NCBI GenBank assembly: GCA_916610825.1
Contig: OU744454.1
Span: 211,001-275,000, forward strand
Length of the DNA stretch: 64,000 nucleotides
DNA from: Haliclystus octoradiatus
Taxonomy: Eukaryota > Cnidaria > Staurozoa > Stauromedusae > Haliclystidae
Reading direction: 5' to 3'
The position numbers and the translations under genes are program-made. The notes beneath the pieces are model-generated. The model was not told the origin of the DNA, made no database searches, and saw only the letters and a program-made list of their open reading frames with translations. The number at the start of each line of letters is the position of its first letter. Position 1 is the stretch's first letter. Positions 15,001-27,000 of the stretch are shown piece after piece.

Positions 15001-18000
15001 GCTTGTATAGAGACAATCACAAAAAACAACATTAAGTCTGTAACATTTTGCATGTCAATGTTTCTACTGACATGGGTTATAAACAACATGCTACAAACTT
15101 GTAACACATGCATTAGAAATGACCAAATACATCAGAAAGGGCTGATTATGCAAGGCATGCAAGGCACTCTCTGGTGAACCAATCCAGCCGACTACAAAAT
15201 CAACATTCTACTTGAATGGCCTACTGGTTGGCTATTTTCAATATTTTCATGATCACAATGTTATCGTCGTTATAAATCTCAGACATCGATGACAAATAAC
15301 CCATTGATTATTAAAGGTTGTCAAAGTGTTTCCATTATCGTACATAAACAACATATGCACAAACAAGGGCTAACGTTATAATAAATACTGTGATGCTCTT
15401 AAAATAGTATTAACAGTGAATAATGCTTTTCTTGCCACAACTTTACAATGAACACTCGGCTTCCGATCAGGCGCAATCATTATGCCATATCTCGTATAAT
15501 ACTTTTTACAGAATGCATAATGTTACCATTTAATTTGTAAGTTAGTCTTAAGTTGTTTTTATTTAAGTAAAAGTGGAACATTTGTCAAAGGTGATTTTCA
15601 TTTGCTACTCTTTAGAACAAATAAAAACTTGTTCAAAGTTTCCTGGAGAGTTGTGATTTTGAGACTAATCTTCAAGGGAGTAAACACTGTAGGCCTATAA
15701 TTTTACATCATCTGCAAACAATTTGCACTTCACGGGACCCAACAAAGTAGGTAGGTCATTTATATAAATCAAAAATAGGAGTGGTCCCAAAACGCATAGT
15801 CTGCCTTGAGGAACTCCACTCAAGCAAGATACCACTTCAGAGAGCCATTTACCAACACAAGCCAGTTGCGTTCTATAAAAGTCTTCAAAATAAAGTATTC
15901 TTTGAAAGTACGCTACTGTTTTGTCGTTGAGGAAGACAATAGTTGAGGCAAATGAAATTAGCGGACTTTGAGTTGAGGCAAGATGTCAAAGGAAAAGAAT
16001 TCATTATTAACAAAGAACCACAGAGAAAACAATGAATCAGAAGACAGTGGAGTGAAGATGTCCAAGATGTATCAGACAGACAGATGTAATCATTAACGGG
16101 GTCATGGGATCAGAATGTGTTGATCATTCATTCATTTATAGTAAACAACCACCACAGCCACAGTTTAGAAACTCACATGAGGATTGTACCTATATTGTGC
16201 AGTAATTAACATAATGTGACGTAGACGTTACTTACTATGACGTAATGTTATACATAAAGTATTCATATTCTTACTTGTTGAATGTCGGATATTGAACATC
16301 TCGCTCATTCGCATCATATTAATCTCGCTCATTTGAATTATCTGATCTCTTAATTTGTCTATCACCTTGTCGATCACCACATGGTCCAGTTGATAGGGTA
16401 TTACATTAATTGCGTATCGTAATATCGTATTGCAATCGTAAGAAATTTATAACTACATATAACTTACAAAATAATTTTTGTTACTATCATGGCTAACACG
16501 CGAAGTTCAAACTCGCGAGATGCTACACAAACAGACGAATCTATACCAAATGGCAACACAGACAATAATCATCAAGAAATCATCTGGCATTCCTCAGTGG
16601 ATCGAAGTTCTAATTAAACAACAATAAGAACTACTACAATCACCATAATCATGGGAAGATTGTTTACTACAGCAAAACGAGCTGTAGTTGAGTCGGTTGG
16701 ATAGATTGCACAATAAATCGGTAGAGTCAATAACACACCTCGTTACTCGGCACCTCCACCACCACCACAACTGACATCAACAACTACATGCCCAGGATTC
16801 AAACCTGGCGTGAACAAAGGGACGACTACGTTCAGTAGGGAAAGTTGAACGAGTTCCCTCAACAGAACAGATTGCTCGTTTGCGTAGCTGCTTGACTGCC
16901 GATATGAGGGACACTTTGTTATACTCGTTAGGGTCCCTAATGATATCCCTAAAATGACACACGAGATATTAAATCTCATAGACAAACATTTTCGCTCCAA
17001 GAACAATATCATTATAGATAGAGTGGCTATTATCTGATCTCTTGATACTATTGTACTTAGGGATGTAATGGTACATTCTTCTGACAATCAAATTACAAAG
17101 CAATTTAATTGTTTTATTATTTGTTTTATATATTATTGGATTAGTTACAGATGATTATGCAGATCAAAATAAGCTTTTTCAGGTTACCTTAGCAGGATTA
17201 TTGTGTTGCTATACAACGCTGCTGGAAGCCCAAGGCTTCTTGTCTCAAATCTATTTTCTGTCGGTTTCTGCTCCTGTTCCATCATCCTTGCGTAGCAACA
17301 CGATAATTCTGCTGATAGATATGTGCTAGCCTCACTGGAAAAATGTTAAAAAGGAAAAGTTAGACAGGTTTACAGCTCTTTTTGGAATACGGTAAGGAAT
17401 AAGAATAGTGGAAAATTAGACAATAGAATACTGTAAGTAGAGAAAAGATTAATGATTGTTTAAATACAACTACTAAAAGTTTTATAAATGAGATCCAAAA
17501 TAAAACTAATGATAAACAGAATGGCAACAATCTTCTGCAATCACAAACTTCCTGTTGCATCACAAAAATGCTCATCAATATCATTTGGAAATAAAAGTGA
17601 ACCTTTCTTGTCCATATCTACGGAGTGACTATCACCTCTGACTTGAAATTTTCAAAACATTGTACACAAATATCCAAGGTCAACTCTTGCTCTTGGAAAG
17701 CAGCCTTCATTGTACCAGAACCGGCGGACTTTTCGCCAATAGATTTTTGCCATCCTCCTGTTCGGTCTTCGGACTAGGTGCCTAATGTTTTCTGTTTCGT
17801 TCTGACCACTGCAGGTATTTTATTTTAATTTTCTTTCCTTCGAAATGTGTTTTCTGGCACGCTTGGTGGCCTTTGATCAACGTAAGCTCCTCTTCATGCA
17901 GGGTCACACACTCATAAGATCTCCTGTTGTCTCAGCAAACAATGCATTAAATATTTGTTTACGCCTTGGTGATTTCGTTGATACAAACTGAAGAAGCTAA

Positions 18001-21000
18001 TCATTTTATTCACTGCTTAAACAAAACTGCTGTTCTATTAAATCAAACATGAATTAAACAACAAATATGTTACTAGTCTGCTACCTTATCAAAGGACATA
18101 TTGTGAATGAGTAATTCAATAATGTAATTTAAAAGACTTTACCATTTATGTCATTGTTGTGGCCGGCTGTAATTATTTCGCTGCTTGTCTGTACATAAAA
18201 TGGCCGAGTTCACTAAAACGATCATTTTGGACCACCACCTTCACCTTCAAGGTAAGAATCACTACATTTGATCAATGATTCTAATCGTTTTGCTTTTGAA
18301 TCTGTTTATAATGCCTTTGTTATTATTTTGAACTGTGAGGCTGTGAATTGTTTGGCCGATTTCTTTCTGCTTTTGGTCGTGTCATTTTAACCAAACCTTT
18401 TGTGAATTTTTGCCTTCAAACATTGGCCACGCGCGCACGTGTTTGGTTTGGGCTAATCGGGCTTCAACTGCCACCTTTTCACTGTTATTTAGGAGCTACT
18501 GCCTCTACGTTTTCTACAGAATGTGCCTGCCATAACCTTGTGTGTTTCGCTCCAATGATTTAGTTGTGATTTTCATCGCCAATATTTTACTTCAATTTTA
18601 GACCTAAATGTATGGATGTAATGCATGACCTCTGGATATGAAATTTCGATAATTATTGACTCGTTCCTTCGAAAGTTCTTACAAGGGGTTAATACCTTAT
18701 TATGCCAATTACTACAAACATTACAACTGTTTCTAACTTGCGTTTGTTCATTTAATTCTACATGATTCTCATTTACTTTACTAATTGTTTCCTATAATGT
18801 GACTGTCTATACTACTACTACTACTACTAATTGTTTGGCTGTCCTCTAATCAAATTGTTTTCATTTGTTTGCAGGCAATCAACATTCAAGGTTTTGCCTT
18901 TGCAACTTGCCAGTGGTCAAGGGGATGATTTATTTGCCGTGATTTACACAAAAGTATTGTACTGCTTGCCAGGGTCCGACAAAAGGTTCAGCCTTCTGGA
19001 ATCCTAGGGGCATTTAAACTTTTTCTTCTGAATTTTCTTGTTGATGTTTGACCAGAAAATCATTAAAAACATCAATTTTCTTCTGAATTTTGTCTAGCCT
19101 TCCGGGATCTAGGATCCCAGGATCCCCCCTTTTGTCCGACCCTGCTGCTTGCTGTTGAACCATCAAACCGTACCCTCTGCGAATTATCTATTTCACCCTT
19201 GACAGTTACTATTCCTATACAAGTCTTTACTGTCTATTATTGTGGCTGGTTGCCTTGGACTTTAAATTGTATTTAAATTTATATTTGCAAATTATTTATC
19301 GTAATATGCGAACTAAAGTATGTCTGATTTCATTATATGTGACTTAATTTACGGTTTCGTTATCTTACAAATTTATTTGCTTGACCATGAAGTTGTATAT
19401 TGATTTATTGTTACCATTGGTATGGTCTGATGGCTAAAAGTGACTTTAATGTACTTCTATTTATTATAATATTGCATGGCAATGACGTTCCCAATTCATG
19501 TGCGCGCGAGGTATTATGTAATATGTATCAAATATGTAATGATGTAATAAACGACCCCCAAAGACACTGCCGCTTTAAATCGCCAACCACAAATGTAGCA
19601 AACCGATAATAGTAGTAATGCAAATAGTAGAATAATGGGAATTACAAGATGACGCTGACAAACGAGAAAACAGAACTTCATGATCAATGCTGCTTAGTCT
19701 ACTGGTGGATGCAGGGCCGTTTCTAGAAATTTTGGGCCGTAGGCAATTGTCAGGAGAGGACCTATGTTAATTGAAAATTTTCAGGTTTACGCAACTTGAT
19801 ATTATGCTGTTCAGCCAAATTTGACTCGTATGACATATAGAAAATGGTTAGTTATCCAACATTAGCTATCATATTTTTTTGAAATTGAATTAATATGCCC
19901 TGGTTCAAAAAAATATGTTTAAAATGTTAAAATGACTTGCTCTAAAAACAAGTTGTTCAAAATTTGGCGTCCATCCGACATCGGGAAATGGGCCAAGTAT
20001 ACATAAAGCTGAAGCGGAAAACGCTAATATTTTTCAAACTTATCTTTGCGAAATACATTCTATAAAATTTAATAAAAGGCTATGAAACTGCCTACTGGTA
20101 AAAACGGCCTGGGTGGATGTGATTGCATCAAATCAGATATCAATCATAAGAATTAAAACTTGACCAAAATGCGTGCTGGAAGTCGATCGCATGAAAATTC
20201 AAAAACAATTCAATGAAACTACAACGCTAAATAGACCAATGTATTACAAATCAACTTCAACCGATGTTTTAGAGATCGTATTGAAGAGATTTCACAAGAC
20301 CTAGTATTAAACATCCCAGCAGACACACCGACGTTGGAGCAACGTTGTTCCAACGTCGGTTGGTTGGTTGACGTTGGATTGGAATATCCAACATTGCTCC
20401 AACGTCATTTGCCCAACAGAAATCCAACGGTGCATAAGAATGATTGGATTTATGTTGGATAACAACGAAGATCCAACGGTGTAGTAAATAAGGTGGGATC
20501 GACATAAGAAAGCCGACACATGCCCAACCACACCTCTATAAATATCATGAGAGTCAAAGATCAGTTTCATTTTCAATTTTATTTTGCATCATATAAGGTT
20601 TCCGGTAAGACGTCAGAGAGGAACCAAAATATAGATTATGAAATATTTGTCAAATATCATTACCCTTAAAAAAATAATTTCCGACTTGAAAACCCTAATA
20701 AGTAGAATGCTGGGCTGGTAGATCGCCCTACTGAAGCTGCTTTTATTATTTTTTTTCTGAAAGATTGTTCCAATTTTTTATCTGCACCCCCTATATACTA
20801 TATATCTGAGAATCATTTTAAATTGTAATTGAAAATGTGAGATTTATCTGGTGCAGCAAAAACGGAGAAATATAGTTTACAAATAATTTGATATCTATCA
20901 TAATTATTTTAATTTACATTATAATTGTAAGATAAAACGATATACATATATATAGAGCGTTTTCCCCTACGTCATCAGCCTACGTCACTATAGCTTCCGT

Positions 21001-24000
21001 CTGCCATTATGGGGTTCCTAATCTTTTGAAAACGCACGGTTGAAAACGCAGTTGAAATTTGGTGGCGCTTGCTGTTAGTTTTCATTAATCGACGATCACT
21101 GATTATACCACTTGTATACGTTGTTTCTCGTTGTTACAAATACTTAAATCATCAATTATTAGTATGCCTATGTGTTTAATAGTTGGATGTGGCCGAAAGA
21201 CTGGCAAACGTCAAAACAAAAACCAAACTGACGTCGTCGTAGAGAAAGTTCACTTTTCAAGAGTTCCAGAGATAATAACAAACCAAGGAGAAGCATCTAA
21301 AATCCTCTCGACTCAAAGAAGAACCCTCTGGATATCAGCTATTAGTAGGGTGGGAATTACTGAAAAGATTTTAAGAAATGATCGTGTTTGTGATAAACAT
21401 TTTGTCAGTGGTAAAGCTGCTCGGCCATTTGATAAACATAACCCTGATTGGGTTCCAAGTTTATTGTTGGGGCATACCAAAGTCTCCCAAGTTAAAAGTC
21501 AAGGTTCTTGTGAAAGAGCTATAAGAACACAGGAGCGAAAAAAGCGCATGATTGAAAATGCTGATATTGAGTTAGCATTGAAATTATCAAAATTGGATGA
21601 CGATAAACAAATTACCGATAAGGCTGAAAGCTCTGACTTCGACCAAGATGAAATTGTTGATTTTGATATTGCTAATGGTGACTATGAACCTTTGAAATAC
21701 GTTGATTCATCGACCCAGACATCAGAATTTGAATACTTAATGCCTACATCAAATTTAAATCCGTTTGAAAAGTCATACTTTGATGGCGATGACGAAAAGA
21801 CGAAATTTTATACTGGTTTGCCAAGCTATGAAATATTGGTTACCACTTACGAATTCGTGGTTCCTTTTGTGAACAGGAAAAATACAACATTGAGTCTATT
21901 TCAAGAATTTGTGGCAGTCTTGATAAAGCTACGCTTGGGTGTACCGTTCAAGGATCTAGCATATCGGTTTGAGATGTCAGTGTCTGCTATTTCAAAGATA
22001 TTTTCAAGCTGGATGCCTATTCTTGATGCCAGACTCTCTGCACTTATATCATGGCCTAACAGAGAACAATTATGGTTTACGATGCCAAAATGCTACCAAA
22101 AAGCCTTTGGACACAAGGTAGCAGTCATCATAGATTGTTTCGAAGTATTTATTGAGCGTCCATCCAACCTATTAGCACGGGCGCAGACGTTTTCCAATTA
22201 TAAGCATCATAACACTGTCAAGGTATTGATTGGAATTACCCCTCAGGGTACAATTAGCTTTGTCTCTGAAGCATGGGGTGGTAGAACCTCAGATAAATTT
22301 TTAACAGAGAACTGTGGCATTTTGAAAAACTTACTGCCTGGAGATTATGTTCTCGCAGATAGAGGTTTTACCATTCAGGAGAGTGTAACAATGACAGGTG
22401 CAGAACTGGCAATCCCCGCATTTACCAAGGGTGTTGATCAACTTGATCCAATCGATGTTGAGAAAACTAGGACAATTGCGAATGTTAGAATTCATGTTGA
22501 AAGAGTAATTGGACTGTTGCGTCAAAAGTACAGCATTCTGGAAAGAACACTTCCAATTGACTTCATGACACCTAGTGGGTCAAATGACGTTCCTACAATT
22601 GATAGTATCATAAGAGTATGTTCTGCACTTGTGAACCTATGCGCACCTATCATACCTTTTGATTAGAACAATATGCCTGCACAAAGTAACATCTTTCATT
22701 TTTACTATGACTAATTTTATTTACCAATCATGGGCAACTACTGTATCATATTAGTAAACAATCTTTGGCAATATCTTGCAGTAATTACCATTATTTATAT
22801 AGATTTTACAACATTTAGTATTCACAAATTAAAGCAAGGAATGTTCACTGCTCACATACTGCTTCTTCTGTATTCTATATTCTAAGCAAATACCACGTCA
22901 CATAGATTAGCTACGGTAACTTTTTAATTACTTGAATTATATTCTTGTCTGATTTGCTATTTAAGATGTTGTTTGTTGTGGATCTACCTTCTGAATGATA
23001 CAACCTAATAGGTAATAATTTTGCAAGTAACAAGCGAGAGATGGTTTGGCAAAAGTATGTTAGATAATTTATACAAATTTCTGTATCTGAAGTAAAGAGA
23101 TAAAATAATATGAATTTCATGATCATGCTACTGTAGTGGCATTTAGTAGCTACTAGGCATTCTTAATAATGCCAATTAACTAGTAACAAGTTTGAGTTTC
23201 TATAATCTATTATCTATGTGAAACAAGTTCATAAGTTTACGAACCAGTCAACTCAAAATTGTAAAATTATCTCTTTTCATGAACAGTTCATGAAAATGGA
23301 GTCATTCAACGTTCATGAACTTCATAAACTGTGTTAAACATGGACAAGGTTTATGAAGTTCATGAATGTTGAAGGGCTCCGTTTTCATGAACTTTCCATA
23401 ATGTTATTACACATTTTTAAGATTTTCATGAACTTTACTGTTTACTTTATTGGTTCTTAAATTCATTAACTTGAATTAATGCACTAATTTGTACGAGTAT
23501 TTAGCTGCAAATATATTCAAAAATTAAGCAAAACACATAAAACATTGTTGCCGATATGCTGATATATAAGTTTTAAAATTTATGGAATAAACAACAAGAA
23601 ATTATTTGATGATGTATTTACATAAATAGAAAATCTGAAATTGTAAATATTATTCTGGAAATGCTTTCATAATTCCAGACACTAAACAATCTAACAAATG
23701 AATTCTCATTCTTGATTTATCAAAATTAAAGTCAGCAGGGTTTGTGTTTAATACAAAACTAGTTGCAAATGCAATTGCATAAATACCACAGTCACTATGG
23801 TTGTCTTGTTGACATACTGGTATGGAAATAATTTCCTTGTAAACATTACCTACTAAATTTTTGACTTGCTCTATCGTTTCAATGTTACATTTTCCTTGAT
23901 AGAGGCTGTCATACAGGTAAACAGTTCCTTCACTACTAGAAGAGCTGACGCAAACCCAATGGGAGGTACCAGTGTGGAGAATCTGAACAAATGATGATTT

Positions 24001-27000
24001 CACAGTGCCAAAATTTCGACAGGGTCCAAGTGTTGGGCGCTGAAGCCCTTCCATAGATGGACTCAAATTCTGCAGCAGTACTTGCGCCTGATGAATTATG
24101 TCGCAATCAAGCCAACCATTGTTGCTAATTATATTGAAATGTTCATCGGTAAGTTTAGCTAGAGTAGCTCTTTTACGGGACGTACCTACAGTAACAAGAG
24201 TCAGGGCAAGATCTTCGTCACTATCTGATTCAGATGATACAACTACTTCAATTGCTAATTCAGCACTTTCTGTTATACAAGTATTACAGTACCAGTTTGT
24301 TTTATAGTTTTTTGGCCTTCTCTTGTAGCCAAGGCAATCCAGATGAAATATTTTACCGTTAGAACAGTTGATATTGCAGCATTTCATAATGTTATCGCCT
24401 TTACAATAAGCTTTCTTGCAAGAGCAAATAATATTAATTTCCATGGCAAGCTTGACATCTTGATTAACTGTTTTTTGCCGTTTAAATTCAGGTAATCTGG
24501 AACAGTTTGGACATAACCATGAAATCGGAAATTTGTTTTGATTGACATTCATTTGAAGACATGTGGGATGGTACCTTTTGATAGGGCATTCAGTGTTTCT
24601 GCATGAAACAGTTTCTTCGTCAATATTCTGCTGGCAAAAACAAGTTAATGAGACATTACATTCACTTGAATGCAATTTTAAAATATTGTCCTTTCTGGTG
24701 TACCACCTGGCAAGTACCTCAGGCAAAATACAAAATTTCCAGAAAGTTTCTAACTTTTGAAAAGTCTCCTTCCAGTGATCTAAATCATAACATATTCTAT
24801 CACTGATAAACTCTATATCGCTTCCATCAAATCTACACACGACAAAATCAGCAAATTTGACTTTTGTAATGGCCAGTTGCTGTTGAACTTGATAAAAATA
24901 AGGATGTGTTGGATCTAAATGATACCTGTCGTCGTCCTTCTTTATCAAGCAGCAGTTACGATTAAGCATATATGCTTGGAAATCCATTCCATCAAGGCAG
25001 TAGGGGCACTTCACTTCACCACACCCTTCCCCACAGCAGTCACAATATGACAAAAAGTCAGGGGTAGCATGAATAAATGGGTGATCTTTGCTGACAAATA
25101 GTCCACATGGTTTTATACAATAGTTTGTATGGTCAATTTTCATTGCAGCTTCAAAAGCTAGTACTGCAAGCTTTTCATGCTTGCAGCCAAAATCAGTAGC
25201 AGCTGAAGAAAATTTGAATAGCTCTGGGTAGCATAAATTCTTGATTAAAGATTGTGAAGGCTGTGCTGGATTGGAATGACTTGCACTGTAGCTTGATGAC
25301 GCACCAATTCTACCAGCTCTATGCAGATAGAAGGACTGTCCTTGCGATTGCTCTCTGGTGTCTTCTTCTATGAGATTTATGTGTTTCTCATCAATGTCTA
25401 ATTTTATGGAATCACATTTAACTAACAGCTGGTCATATGATAGAGATAAATACTGTTGATTATATAAATCCATAATTGTTGAAAGATCTCTGCTCTTACT
25501 AATAAATTGTTCAGCGTAATCCAAAACCAAACTAAGTGAAACTGGTTTTATGACACATTTGTTAAGAGCAGCATGAAATATTGCAAGCTCTGAAGGTGAA
25601 GGCGAAGGAATGATTTTGGACTTATCACTCAAATCGTTAATTGGTGGTTCATTAGTTTTATTACTATATAAATCTTTAGCTGCATTTTCAACGGCTTCAT
25701 TAAGCAATGATTTTCTTTTTTTGGTAGATGCAAAATTGATATATTTTACAGGCGAATAAGATACCTCCTTTACAGTTGTTGGAAGCAGCCATGTGCATTT
25801 GACTTGTGTGCAAGCAAGTTTATCATTAATTCTTGTCCACACTTCTGCATAAAAAAGTATACTAGCAACATGTGAACATACTTCGCCCAAACCAGCCATA
25901 CAACCAATGCAATGTGCACATAAAATTGTTCCCTTTTTGTCTGTCAAAATCCACAATGGAACGGGCGGATCATTCATTCGCTGGGAATGTCTGACTTTAC
26001 CAAACAAAACGTAAATATCTTTTATAATACAAGCAGAAATACTAGTAATGAAACCTGAAATCATCTGGTTGTAAGCTTCAAGGCTTTTAAAAGCTTTGAA
26101 TTGCTGTTGAGTGTAATGACTCGTATCCATAACAAGATAAGAAAAAATGTCTGTCGCTTCGATAGGAGGAAGGTTATCTCCATCAAACTTTACATCAGGA
26201 ATTAATAATGGATCCACACCAATAATAGCAATCTTTTGTAAATAGCGTTCTCTCACATGTTTCTTCAACTTTTGAGCATAATTTGATAGAGGTATCTCAT
26301 TATTTTCAACGTCAGCTGAGTTCACTTCTGCGTTCGCCATTTTCTCAACCAGAATATTGGAACCCCGTAATGGCCGCCGCAATATTTTCGAGGGCGTGTG
26401 ACGTCACAGGAAAACGCTCTATATTGGATAAAACGACCATGACTCAAAGGAGACTAGGTCACATCGAAAGCGTCATTATTGAACAGGTCTGCAAACAGGA
26501 GGATTATTTGAAAACTTGGCGGTTTGTAAAGATAACACAGACCTCAGTCTAGAATTCAAAATGCCGGTTTGTAAGATTTTATCAGAGGACGAAAACTTCG
26601 AGAAGTATTATATTTATCTTAAATCACGTTGAATCTATCCCATTGTAGTTTAATTATTATTAAGTATTTTAATGTATCCGTAATATATTCAGTATGGATT
26701 TTATATTGAAGCCAATAAATTATTAGCCTCCTTTTCATAGCCTCATTTTAGATATTTCAAATGAAGGAGTGGTTAGATGAACTATATATCGCTTTTCAAT
26801 TTCAATCGTCTTCTGATCTAGACGTCATTTTATATACGTGGACATTTTATGAACTAAATAATTTGTATATTATATTTGATATTATCTGCACATTTAATAA
26901 GCAGTAATTATACATATATATCAAGATTAATACAATTTTATTATTAAAGTCAATTATACACGTTTTACTATATTGTGTTATTTTATCAATTATTAAAGTT

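Larger units (their letters stand above)
20955..26419. mobile_element. Complete ISL2EU-type DNA transposon, 5465 bp
   Basis: Terminal inverted repeats begin GAGCGTTTTCC at 20955, with the inverse GGAAAACGCTC at 26409-26419. Similarity continues inward to GGGGTTCC (21018) and GGAACCCC (26359), so each TIR is about 61-64 bp with mismatches. TA flanks both ends (20953-20954 and 26420-26421); slippage in the surrounding ATATAT makes the exact edge ambiguous by 1-2 bp. Two long intact frames point inward from the ends: a THAP-DDE transposase (+) and a YqaJ-containing protein (-). The pairing of these two proteins is what defines the ISL2EU/IS4EU group as I know it. Both frames being open suggests recent activity. 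Confidence 0.88.

Noticed and set aside
21131..21163. Extension of the THAP transposase upstream
   Set aside because: No ATG; the THAP finger begins naturally at ATG 21164 ([10 protein letters not shown]).
26341..26382. Extension of the YqaJ protein into the right TIR
   Set aside because: No ATG in this part; it would need a TTG start, and ATG 26340 is present just downstream.
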